Source: a virus. From it: a DNA stretch of 64,000 nucleotides. Position 1 is the first letter of the stretch. Every line of letters begins with the position of its first letter. Shown piece after piece: positions 49,362-60,000 of this stretch. The notes under the pieces are model-generated. The model saw nothing but the letters and a program-made list of their open reading frames with translations. It made no database searches and was not told the origin of the DNA. Location: the IMG/VR virus record IMGVR_UViG_3300021365_000004, positions 81,923 through 145,922 of that record. One strand, given 5' to 3'. Made by a program: the position numbers and the translations under genes.

Positions 49362-50531
49362 TTAAGTTTGATACTGAGCAGTTGGTACAGATTGGTGTAT
49401 TTTTCTTGCCGTTCCGTTGTCATTTACGTGAACTTCGTCTAATTTCCTTAAAGTTCCATTGTCATTTATGAACACACCTTTGACCCTTGCATATCTAGGT
49501 ATGACCCTAGTAGTATTGTAAGTGACTTGATATGTGAACGGACTTCTGTGTTGATATGATACTTGACTACCAGCATTATAGAAGAACGGTGTTTGTGAAT
49601 TTCTAATATTAGGCTCTTGACCTTGCACTGGATTCTGATAAGTGAAAGGTGACCTATGCTGATATGTAAACGGTGTCTGACCCGCTGCAATATATGGATA
49701 CGGTAATTGTCTGTTTCTAATGTTAGGCTCTTGACCACTTGCAATATAAGGATATTGTATATCCGTATTGGCATTCACTGGTGTTCGTCCTGTTCTCTGA
49801 TATGTGAATGGACTTCTATATTGATACGTAAACGGTGTTTGACCTTGTCTAGCATATGTGAATGGAGTCTGACTTTCCTTAACAACATTTGTTTGTGCAT
49901 TAGAAGGATTACGATACGTATACGGTGATTGATGCTGATATGATACTTGTCTTATTGCCTGTCTTGCATAGGTAAACGGTGACCTATGGTTATATGTAAG
50001 TGGTGACCTATGTTGATAAGTCGCTGGTTGCCTTGCATTACTAGGATTCCTGTAAGTGGATGGAGACCTAAAGTTGTAAGTAAATGGTGTCTGACTGTTA
50101 CGTATATTAGGCTCTTGCTGATTTCTAATATTAGGTTGTTGTATGTTTCTAATATTAGGTTCTTGAGCATTCACTGGACTTCTATATGTGAATGGAGACC
50201 TAAAGTTGTAAGTAAATGGTGTCTGACTATTACGTATATTAGGTTCTTGACCATTTACAGGGTTTCTGTAAGTGAATGGAGACTGATGCTGATATGTAGC
50301 AGGTTGACGTGCATTACTAGGATTCCTGTAAGTGAATGGAGACTGGTGCTGATAAGTAAAAGGCGTTTGCCCTTGTCTTGCATATGTTCCTGGCTGTCTT
50401 GCATCCCTTATGTTTGGTTGTTGTGCATTTGCAATGTATGGATACGGTTGTTGTGCGTTCTCAATAGAAGGCATCCTATATCCTACAATTATAGGGTTAC
50501 GATATGCGTATGGTTGTTGTCCTGTTGCCAT
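49362..50531 (-). CDS. Proline-phased repeat fibre/adhesin protein (A2)
   Basis: 389 residues. Repeats from the start (QQPYAYRNPIIVGYRMPS) to about residue 340, same units as the other three paralogues. The C-terminal 45 residues differ: ARVKGVFINDNGTLRKLDEV and HVNDNGTARKIHQSV form two copies of a short Asn-Asp-Gly hairpin seen at phage-fibre ends. The ATG overlaps the end of the gene 50531-52249 by one base. Confidence 0.75.
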   Translation of the reverse strand: MATGQQPYAYRNPIIVGYRMPSIENAQQPYPYIANAQQPNIRDARQPGTYARQGQTPFTYQHQSPFTYRNPSNARQPATYQHQSPFTYRNPVNGQEPNIRNSQTPFTYNFRSPFTYRSPVNAQEPNIRNIQQPNIRNQQEPNIRNSQTPFTYNFRSPSTYRNPSNARQPATYQHRSPLTYNHRSPFTYARQAIRQVSYQHQSPYTYRNPSNAQTNVVKESQTPFTYARQGQTPFTYQYRSPFTYQRTGRTPVNANTDIQYPYIASGQEPNIRNRQLPYPYIAAGQTPFTYQHRSPFTYQNPVQGQEPNIRNSQTPFFYNAGSQVSYQHRSPFTYQVTYNTTRVIPRYARVKGVFINDNGTLRKLDEVHVNDNGTARKIHQSVPTAQYQT

Positions 50532-52240
50532 TACTGGAAGCCTCCACCACCACCGCCACCAGTGTTGAATGCGCTTGGTCTAACTGTCCCAGCACTATAA
50601 CTAGTGTATAATGATGTTTGTCCTGTCTTGGATACTTTTACGGTAAATACGACACCTGTACTCTGTACCGATGCTTCTGATTCGCCCTGATTACCCACAG
50701 ATGCTCTCCATTTGAATTCTACCAAATTTGACGTAGAAGACCCATTCCATATATTATAATATGTATCTTTTGCTTTGTAACTACCTGTAGAAGTGCTCCA
50801 TTGATGAGGAGCAAAACTGATACCCAGCTCGTTCAAGTTGGAGTCTCCAGTAGAATTCCATTTTGCTTCCCATGACCACGTACTGTCAATTCCACTTGGG
50901 GAATGATGGTTTATAGTATCTTCGTATACAGGGAAGAACTTGGTGGCTGGTTGGAAAGTTCCCGCCCATTCTACATCAACATCAGCTGATGTTGTTCCAC
51001 CATAAGTGAATCTAAAAAATGCTGTAGCACTATTAGCCGTAGTACCGAAAGAACTAACAGCCTTATCCCATGCTCTATTTGTAGAGATTGGAAAAGCAGG
51101 AGAACCCACAGTATATTGAGCTTGAGCGCCTGGGCCCCAAGTTGTAGTTGGTGCTGGATTCGAATCATCCCCATCGATACCATCAAATATGTAAGGTCTC
51201 TGAGCAATCAAAGGTTGTTGTGAAGATGTATTTGCTGGTGTTTGCACAGCATAAGTAAATGGTGTTCGTCCTTGCCTTGCATATGTGAATGGACTTCTAT
51301 ATTGATACGTAAATGGTGTTTGTGAATTTGCAATGTATGGATACGGTTGCTGGGCACTTCTAATATTAGGTTGTTGTCCATTCACTGGATTCTGATATGT
51401 GAATGGTGTCTGACTATTACGTATATTAGGCTCTTGACCATTACTAGGATTCTGATAAGTGAATGGAGACTGATGCTGATATTCAGCAGGCTGTCTTGCG
51501 TTTCTAATATTAGGTTCTTGTGCGCTTACAGGATTTCTATATGTGAATGGTGACCTATGTTGATACGTGAATGGAGACCTAAAGTTGTAAGTAAGTGGAG
51601 ACTGATGCTGATATGTAGCAGGCTGTCTTGCATCTCTAATATTAGGTTCTTGTGCATTCACTGGGTTTCTATATGTGAATGGTGTTTGACTATTACGTAT
51701 ATTAGGTTCTTGTTGATTCTTAATAGTAGGTTGTTGTCCAGCTGCAATGTATGGATACGGTTGCTGTGCATCTCTAATATTTGGTTCTTGTGCATTTACA
51801 GGATTTTGATATGTAAATGGACTAGGGTGCTGATAGAATCCAGGCTGTCTTGCTTGTGCAATATATGGATAAGGTTGTTGTGCATCCCTACCATTTGGTT
51901 GTTGTGCTACTGCAATATATGGGTATGGTTGTTGATGTTGATATATTGCTGGTTGTTGACCTTGTCTTGCATATGTGAATGGACTTCTATGCTGATAAGT
52001 TGTTGGGGTCTGACCTTGTCTTGTATAAGTGAAAGGTTGACGTGCATCCCTAACGTTAGGTTGCTGTGCGCTTACAGGAGTATTGTATATGAATGGAGAC
52101 CTGTATTGGTATGTTGATGGTTGACGTGCTTGTGCTGGTGACTGTACAGCAACCTGTCTAATGTTTGGTTGTTGAGCATTTACAGGAACACGAGCAATGT
52201 AAGGTTGCTGTATCTCCGTTGCTATATTTACAAAAGTTTC
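49490..52240 (-). repeat. Proline-phased codon repeats of genes A1 and A2
   Basis: Repeats cover most of 49490-50525 and 51220-52240, separated by the non-repeat C-terminal domain of A1 (50531-51210). Confidence 0.8.
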
Positions 52241-52249
52241 TTCAGACAT
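50531..52249 (-). CDS. Proline-phased repeat protein with C-terminal beta domain (A1)
   Basis: 572 residues. Residues 1-345 are repeats (QQPYIARVPVNAQQPNIRQV; RSPFTYARQGRTPFTYAV). Residues about 346-572 are a non-repetitive beta-sandwich-like domain with several Trp (KAVSSFGTTANSATAFFRFT, HSPSGIDSTWSWEAKWNS, NIWNGSSTSNLVEFKWRAS) and a glycine-rich end (NTGGGGGGGFQ). The Gly-rich tip and Trp-rich domain fit a receptor-binding head on a repeat stalk; this is inference. It is the only one of the four with a large globular domain. Confidence 0.77.
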   Translation of the reverse strand: MSEETFVNIATEIQQPYIARVPVNAQQPNIRQVAVQSPAQARQPSTYQYRSPFIYNTPVSAQQPNVRDARQPFTYTRQGQTPTTYQHRSPFTYARQGQQPAIYQHQQPYPYIAVAQQPNGRDAQQPYPYIAQARQPGFYQHPSPFTYQNPVNAQEPNIRDAQQPYPYIAAGQQPTIKNQQEPNIRNSQTPFTYRNPVNAQEPNIRDARQPATYQHQSPLTYNFRSPFTYQHRSPFTYRNPVSAQEPNIRNARQPAEYQHQSPFTYQNPSNGQEPNIRNSQTPFTYQNPVNGQQPNIRSAQQPYPYIANSQTPFTYQYRSPFTYARQGRTPFTYAVQTPANTSSQQPLIAQRPYIFDGIDGDDSNPAPTTTWGPGAQAQYTVGSPAFPISTNRAWDKAVSSFGTTANSATAFFRFTYGGTTSADVDVEWAGTFQPATKFFPVYEDTINHHSPSGIDSTWSWEAKWNSTGDSNLNELGISFAPHQWSTSTGSYKAKDTYYNIWNGSSTSNLVEFKWRASVGNQGESEASVQSTGVVFTVKVSKTGQTSLYTSYSAGTVRPSAFNTGGGGGGGFQ

Positions 52250-52250
52250 A

Positions 52251-53861
52251 TCATATCACAAACCATAAGTGTCCAACATCGGTACTCCCTACGGAAGTGG
52301 GTGCGTTTGACACTATTTCATAATCCAACATAATTTTGTCTGATACTCCACTGCCTGAATTTTTCAATCCATCGCCTGGGTCTGTAGAGAATGTCAAACT
52401 GTTTCCATCTCCAGTGTATGTTTCGGTAATACCTGTACCGCCAACTGTTAAGTCTGCAACATCATTATCCCCATATTGAGGAGCTGCAGTAAGAATAATT
52501 TTATCATTTGAATCTTCATATGATGCAGTTATGTTTGAGTGACCATTGTGGTCTAGTAATCCTTTAACTCTGTCTTGTGCGTATTCTTGGAAAGTTGTAC
52601 CATTGAATGTTAAGTCACCATCAATGTCAACATCCCCACCAAAGGAAACGGTACCACTAATGTCTGCATTTCCGTTGATATCAAGTGAACCACCTTCTAT
52701 CTCTCCAGTTGCAGTAATGTTTCTAAATCCACTGATATCTTTTGATGAATCAACTGCAACTACGTTACTAGCAGTAACACTTCCTAGTGTAGTTCCGTCA
52801 AGATAGTTAATCTCTGTAGTGGTTAAAGTTGCACCGTCTAGTATCTCTAGTTCAGTCTCATTTACTCTTGCACTTCCGATTATGAATTCACTACCAGCAG
52901 TAATATCTGCTGTTGCAGTAATGTTTCTGAATCCACCAATATCTTTATTTGAATCTACTGCAACTGCTTTACTAGCAATTACAGTTCCGTTTGTTAGGTC
53001 ATCGATTTTTTCTAAATCTGTTTCATCTATTCTTGCACTTCCGATTACGAATTCACTTCCAGCAATTATGTCTGTAGATGAAGTAATGTCTCCACCAGCT
53101 TGAACTGTTGAAGTTAGAACTGCAGTCGTACCACTTAGGTTACCGTTAAATATTGTTGAGGTGATAGCACTAAAACCTGTACCCACACCGCCTGTAATCG
53201 TTGCTGTTGAATCGGTAAAGGTTGGTGCAGTGATTGTATGTCCAGTGTCTACTGTAAAGTTTCCATCATGCAAAGTTTGACCATACATTGCAATTGTGTT
53301 TCCACCACTAAGAGCTGTTACCCTGTTGGCTGCATCTGCATAATTACCATTGATAATAACACCACTATCGTTGTTATTATAAATTGTATTTGCAGCTGTC
53401 TCTGTAAAGAACCCAATTGATTGAGCACCAATTGTAGATGTTCCTAAGTATGAACCTGTGAATGAGTAGACAACAAGTTTATCACCTGCTGTTGCACCAC
53501 TTGTTAGAGATAGTTTGAAATAAATGTTTCCAGTAACAGCAGATATAGAATAATCAGCACCCTCTAATAATAGAGTAGAATTTTTGAATACTTGGAATCT
53601 ATCCTTTCTTAATCTAAGTGTGTTGTTAAAATCATCAACTTGCATTGATGTACCCAAACCAAATTCTGTTTGTCCACTGGTACATGTGTAGATTAACTCT
53701 TGGAAGAAGAATGATTTATCTTCTAAACTATTCAGAGCATCAATAACTGTTTCTTGATTCTCTGTTCTTAGGCCAGAGATATCACCAACATTAACTGCTA
53801 GTTCATTGTACTTTTGTCTAAACTCTTCAATAGTTGAGTATGTGTCTACTGTTTTTGCCAT
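52251..53861 (-). CDS. Fibre-like structural protein with tandem shaft repeats
   Basis: 536 residues. N-terminus STIEEFRQKYNELAVNVGDI followed by QTEFGLGTSMQVDDFN and a short hairpin domain VFKNSTLLLEGADYSISAVT, common in cyanophage fibres. The shaft repeats ITATADITAGSEFIIGSARV / ETELEILDGATLTTTEINYL twice. C-terminus SVGSTDVGHLWFVI. ATG overlaps the stop of the 69-aa gene by one base. Confidence 0.8.
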   Translation of the reverse strand: MAKTVDTYSTIEEFRQKYNELAVNVGDISGLRTENQETVIDALNSLEDKSFFFQELIYTCTSGQTEFGLGTSMQVDDFNNTLRLRKDRFQVFKNSTLLLEGADYSISAVTGNIYFKLSLTSGATAGDKLVVYSFTGSYLGTSTIGAQSIGFFTETAANTIYNNNDSGVIINGNYADAANRVTALSGGNTIAMYGQTLHDGNFTVDTGHTITAPTFTDSTATITGGVGTGFSAITSTIFNGNLSGTTAVLTSTVQAGGDITSSTDIIAGSEFVIGSARIDETDLEKIDDLTNGTVIASKAVAVDSNKDIGGFRNITATADITAGSEFIIGSARVNETELEILDGATLTTTEINYLDGTTLGSVTASNVVAVDSSKDISGFRNITATGEIEGGSLDINGNADISGTVSFGGDVDIDGDLTFNGTTFQEYAQDRVKGLLDHNGHSNITASYEDSNDKIILTAAPQYGDNDVADLTVGGTGITETYTGDGNSLTFSTDPGDGLKNSGSGVSDKIMLDYEIVSNAPTSVGSTDVGHLWFVI

Positions 53862-54070
53862 TACGTCCTATCCAATAATTGTTGAAGCATACTTTTCATT
53901 TCTGATACTTCACTCTTAAGTGTGTCTATCTCGTTCCTTTGTGCTAGAAACCGTTGTTTCCTAACCATATGTAATCTATACTGTTCTACATCTGTATTTA
54001 TAATAGCATGAGAACTTTCGTCTCTATAAAGATTGGATTGTCCTTCGACTTTAATACCCATCTTATGCAA
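53861..54070 (-). CDS. Small coiled-coil protein upstream of fibre gene
   Basis: 69 residues; the start may instead be ATG 54059-54061 (MGIKVEGQSNLYRDES), one base after the stop of the giant gene, which gives 66 residues. The second half is a coiled coil (RNEIDTLKSEVSEMKSMLQQ). It could trimerise with fibre proteins. A TATAAATA at 53996-54003 inside it may be a promoter for the fibre gene that follows. Confidence 0.74.
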   Translation of the reverse strand: MHKMGIKVEGQSNLYRDESSHAIINTDVEQYRLHMVRKQRFLAQRNEIDTLKSEVSEMKSMLQQLLDRT

Positions 54071-57000
54071 GTGCCATACATCTTAGTGCAGTTACCGCTG
54101 GTACTATAGATGTACTTGTTCCTTGACCTACTATTTTAACTACGAATCCACTAAATTCGGGTAAATCATTTGCAGTAAACTCATATTCTTTAAAGTTTCT
54201 TGCATCTTCTGCTGTTGAAACATCGGGTGAACCATCTGTATTGAAGTATTCAAAACCTACATCATCTAGTAGAGTTTCTTCATCATTCTTGATGATTTTA
54301 TACATAAATTTAACTTCAGATGTTGGTGGTCTAAAGACATCTGCAATAACTTTTAAGGATGTTGCTGGAGTCTTAAGGTTAACCTTTCTTGTTACATAGA
54401 CCATTGCATTTGAATCACCCTCTGACTCTGTTGATGGTACGAATGGTGTACCAGCTGGTAGAGAAGTTGTTGTACCATTGTTCTTAGTACTAGTTGCACT
54501 GTCTATATTATTAATTCTGTTTCCTGTACCTAGACAACCCGCTGCTTGAACATCAATCATAGGTGATATGTTAGGGTTGAATGACATTAACTGTAACTGT
54601 AAGTTGAATGATTTCTGTGATGACATCTCTGAAGCTTCGTTTTCGGGTGAAGCTACGATTGATGGTGAACCAAAGAATACGTTATCGTTCATTGTTACAA
54701 ATCTATTTGCAGTTCTTCTTTGATATACATTTCCGTCAATAATTCCTTCGGGTGAATACATCGGTGTTGTAAGAACGTTTGCACTAATGATTGTTCCTTT
54801 CAATTGTACTGAAGGAATCATTGTGTGTAATGAGTCAAAGTAGTAGTTTCTTGTTGATGTTGCATTAGCACCACCACCTACTGTAGTCTCGAACACGTAG
54901 TTACTTGATAAATCATACGCTGAAAGAGAAGGTGCAAGTCTAAATGAGTCTATTCCTCTATCAGAAATAGTACTATGTGTTGCATTGATAAGAGATATAG
55001 GACAACCACCTAATGTGTCTTCGACTGCTCCTAATACCACACTTACATCTGCATTCGAACTACCAATATTTGTAATTGTAATGTTATCAGCTGCAGTATA
55101 ACCTTGTCCACATTTGAGAATGTTTACATCTGTAATTGCACCACTTGATATGATGACTTCACACTTGATTCCACTACCTGTTCCACCACTATGGGTATCA
55201 CCTGTACAGTCGATTGTTCCATCTGCTGGTAGTGTATCACCACCAATCTGTGAGAAACTTGTAATGTTTACTGCAGAATTCTGTTTATCTCCAGTGATTC
55301 CTGCTAGTGTCACATTATCTCTGTTAAATGTGTCATCATAGAGACCATGGAAGTAAGAATATACTTTCACTTTATTGTTTGCAAAAGTTTCGATTGGATT
55401 AACCTGTAGGTTTGCAGCTGGAAGAGCATCATTTTCGAAATGTACACTACCAACCTTATCAATCTGATATTTTGCAGCCTTCAAGTTAAACTTAAGGTCA
55501 TCTGTTTGTTCTGCAGTCCATGTAGATGCGTTCTGTGATAAGAACAATGAACCAGCATATGGTTGACCACTAATAGTTTCTGCAGTTGTTAAATCTGTTT
55601 CTCCCATTCTTGAGATATATGCTTCGTATTCATTTGAGTTTGAGTAAACTACAAAACAGTATTCAGTATCTTCGTTCAAATGAACCATAGAATCGAATGT
55701 GAATGTAGTTTTCACTGAACCATCTGCAGATACATTAATATCATCGGGATTTTTAGTAACATCTGAGAATGGTAGTACTAACTGGCCTGGATATCCATTA
55801 ACCATGTTTCTGATTTGTACTGAACAAGGCATGAAAGTGTCTTTCTTTGCAAAGTATAAATCTATTGAGGTTAAATCTAATCCACCTACAGTGTCAACCA
55901 AGAATGATTGAGCAAGTGGGTCTCCCCATCCTCTTGGGTTACCACCATTCAAGACTTGAATCATAGGTCTTTCTAGCTGCAACTCAGGCATCTCTCTTCT
56001 ATCTTGGATGACCATTACTTGTGGCACGTGTGGTGGAGTTGGGAATGTTAATACTGGTGGTACAAACACAATCTCGGGTATAATGTTTGGAATTTCCACG
56101 ATTATTTCTTGAATCGAGATAGGTGGTATTATATCCACTTCAGCGGGCAATGGGCCAGGTATTGGTGTTACTGGGGGTGGTTCTGGCGGATTGTTATCCA
56201 CTGGAACCTCGTTAACTGGTCTTGGCGGTAAATCGGGTGCAGTTGTATCATGTATCTCTGAGTTTAACCTTTCACCTCTTCTTGAGAAGTCCCTTTGCAT
56301 TGAACGGTCTTCTCTAATTACTCTTGCATTTCTTGTAGAGATAATTTCTGTTTGAGAAGCTTGTAATATACCTTGAGCAGTATATAATGTAGTTCCCTGT
56401 GAAGCAGGGTTAGGCATATTATATAAACTTGAAGTAATTCTTAATTCTCTTGACCCTGTTGGGAATCTTTGAACTGCAGTATTAGGCAATTCGAAATATG
56501 CTCTTAGTCTTCCATTACCATCTGTTTTACAATGTGAAGCAACTGTAGTGCCACTATCTTGTGAATAGTTTGCATTGTAAGGTCTTACATATTTGTTTAC
56601 TATGATGTTATCAAAGTAGAAGTAATGGTTTGAATTTGGTTTTAAGTTTGTTGCATCAATTTCAATAGTCTTTGCACGAATAAATGGTATCAAAGACATT
56701 GATACTATTCTGTCATTTCTTGTTTCTACTAAATCTTCAACAACTGTAGTTGTTACACCAGTCCTTGTTTGGATTTCGGGTGTGTCTGTAATCTCTCTAG
56801 TAATTTGTAAACCAGCAACCCATTGTCCACCTTGTAGTGGGTCTCCACTCCATGAACCGTTAGAGGTTGCTTGTACTTCTGAAGATGTTGTAGTAGGTTC
56901 ACCAACCCATGTTGTTTGCCATGAGTTCCAAACTGTTCCTAATGCGTTTGCGTTTTCAGCTAGAACTGCATCAAAGTTACCCTCTCTGTTTATTGAAACA

Positions 57001-60000
57001 TCGGGTAGTCTTTCGGTGTCTTGCCAAATATCTGTATCGGGTGATAGTTTAACATTACCGATAAATGCAAACACGTGATAAGGGTTAACATTGATTGAAC
57101 GAGACGCTTTGTTTTGGTTAACATAACTAACTTCGTCATATGGTAAAGTGATTATATCACCAGTCTTTTGATAGTTAGATGATGCACCTTCGTTCTGTGT
57201 AACACCAAAGAATTGTGTAAATGCTTTGGGTCTTAACATACCCATTGCAGTATCGATAGCACAGTTATAGTCGGGATGGTTTACATCACCAATCTTATGA
57301 CCTCTAAAGTTATCTACTAAGAAGCCTGACTTATATCTGTCAAAACCGTCTGCATCTAAAATTTGTTTTGTTTGTGTATCTTTTTCTAATAGAGAAAGAG
57401 ATGTAATTCTTTCAAGGTTGGTAACCCTGTTTTGTATCTTACCGATATCCTTCATGGTATATCGTCTATGGTCAAAACTTCTTACTCGTACATCTGATAG
57501 TTTATTAGTGTAAGCAGGAATTGATAATTCAAACAACTGAATACAATCGTCTAACCCTGTTGGTTTAGTTGGTGATAAAGCTGGTGTTCCTTGAGATATT
57601 TCAAACTTACCTTTTTTGTGTAAGAAGATTTTATCGATTCTTCCAACATAGAATGAGATGTCACCTTTAAGAGATGTTCCACTAACAGGAACGTCCACTG
57701 CGTTAGCATTTGTTTCGGAGATACCAGCTCTTGCACCTAAGAAAGAACGACCACTCTCATAACCAAATGGTGCATACACTGCTCCACTAGTGGAGTTTGA
57801 TATGTCAACTGGACTTGATGGGTCTTGTGAATTGTTTGTTCCAAAAGTGGTACTACCAATAATCTGACCTACCACTGGTCTAAAGTCAAGACAATCTGAA
57901 AGTTCAAATGTTCCATCGGGTTCTAAACCACCCAAGTCTACTTTGTTTGGAGAGTAAACTGGAATCTGAGAATAATCGATTGCTGAATATGAGGATACAT
58001 CAAAGAAGTCACCACCACCCGATACTCTGAAGTAATCGAACAATACCATGATTGGGCCGTTAGGTGTTGGTTGCCCAGGCTTAAGTGTTAATTTAGATAG
58101 GTCATAAAACCCATCTCTTTGACCATTGTCAAAGAAGTATCTATCTTTAATGTCGGGTGAACCTTGACTAATAGTTGCACCTAAAACTCCAACTGCAATA
58201 GATGTCTGTCCTACTACTGTTTCACCACCAACGAATGTTGCACCGTCTTTAGATGTGTAATACCAATATGATGCATTACCACCACCGTTGTTAATGAGTA
58301 TTGCTCTTGCGCCTGATGTTTGTCCTATGAGTTCTTCATAATTAACAAACGTACCACTTGATGTGGTAATAACACCGTTAGGTGTGATTGGTGTTCCGTC
58401 AACACCTTCGTATACTGCAATAATCTTATGTACGTCTGCAACACCTAATGTGATATCTTTATCATCGTATGCAGTTCCATAGAAACCGTTTGAACTTCTA
58501 GGACTTCCTACTTTAAGACATCTTGCTTGTGCTAAAGATTTGCCTCTTGCAGTCGGGTCTGAAATTGTAACTGTGTAAGTTATATCAATAACTGCATTGT
58601 TATTTGATGATGCAACGGTGCATGCCAATGTTTCTGTTGAACCCGAAGTAGTCACATTTGGACTCAAGTCTTCGATGTTTAGTACATCACCAGCTGCATA
58701 ACCACCTGCTGGTTCTCTTACTGAGATTGCAAAATTGTCTGTGTTTCTTGCACCGAATGTTTCTCCAGCATTAGTAGTGATACTGAAACCACCACTGGAA
58801 ACTAATTTAGTGACCTGTCTTCTTACTGTAACAAAATCTGGGCTGTGTGTTTTAACCCAATCTCTTGGCCATGCATGGATGTTTGCAGTTTGGTTTTGGT
58901 CAACCAGTTTTGCACGTCTTCGAACTGCATTACCACTGTATGATGAAGAACCATCCGCGGTCAAAGTTAAACTTGTTTCTGATTGTACTGAAGCAATGAC
59001 TCTAACATTACCTGCTTGGTCTAATAGTTGGTCACCTTCTTTTAATTCTTTTATGAACTGAGTTGCAAAACCTGTAACGGTAGCGGAGTCCGAGGCCATT
59101 GTAATTGTTCCAGCTAGAACTTGGTCTGCATCTAAGAAGACATCTGCAGTAAAGATTTCTCTACCAGCAACGTTTGGTAACTGGGCAACTGACCTTGCAC
59201 GGTCAATATTATATGCTCTAACTGCAGAACAACTTGTAAGTGTTGCATTTGAACCCGAACCAACTGCTGAGATATTATCAGAAGTTGAGAATGCACCCTG
59301 TACATCATGAACAAAAAGATTACTTCCCTCGACATGGTGAACAATAGCAGTTGTACCAGTTGCACTACCAGTGACTTTATCACCTGTTACGAATGTGTTT
59401 GCAATCGTACCAGTAAGTTTGGTGAACATCTTGATATCAAACATATACATATTGAATAATGCATCTGTACCATAGACATCACTTGTGTCTACACCACTGA
59501 CATGGTCTACGTTTCTAACTCTTGCAGTACCAATATTTCCTGTTGAGGAGTTTAAGTTTAAAGCATCTGTGTCTGATATACCTAAAGTTGATTTTAATCC
59601 ATCATACAATAGTACTGGATTGTGTGGGTCAATAGTATCCTGTCCAGTTTCATTACCGAACTCGGGTAGACCATGAGTATTATATACTCGTAATTTGTTT
59701 CCTAATCTAATAGGTGCTGATACATTATTTAATGTTTCTGTTGTTCTTGCTTTGTTTATGGAGAGAGTTGTTGTACCAACTTTATCGATTTCATATCCTC
59801 TTACATATGCCTTACCTGGCGATACCATGAATACAAACCTATTTGCATCTCCACCATTTGCAGCTGCATAGAAACCTAAGTTATCACCTGTGTCTAAGTG
59901 TTCTCTTGAAGAAGCAGTAAATTGATTTACAACGAAGTCACCATTTGCTTCAAAGGTTCTTCTTGCAAGAGTGTTTTCTATCTCTGCATATTTTGTTTTA

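Noticed and set aside
50010-50600. 196-aa plus-strand frame in the repeat region
   Set aside because: Antisense shadow of the repeats with a poly-Pro end opposite the Gly-rich tip.
42190-52249. Diversity-generating retroelement acting on fibre genes
   Set aside because: No reverse transcriptase or template repeat is seen in the window; variation follows tandem duplication.
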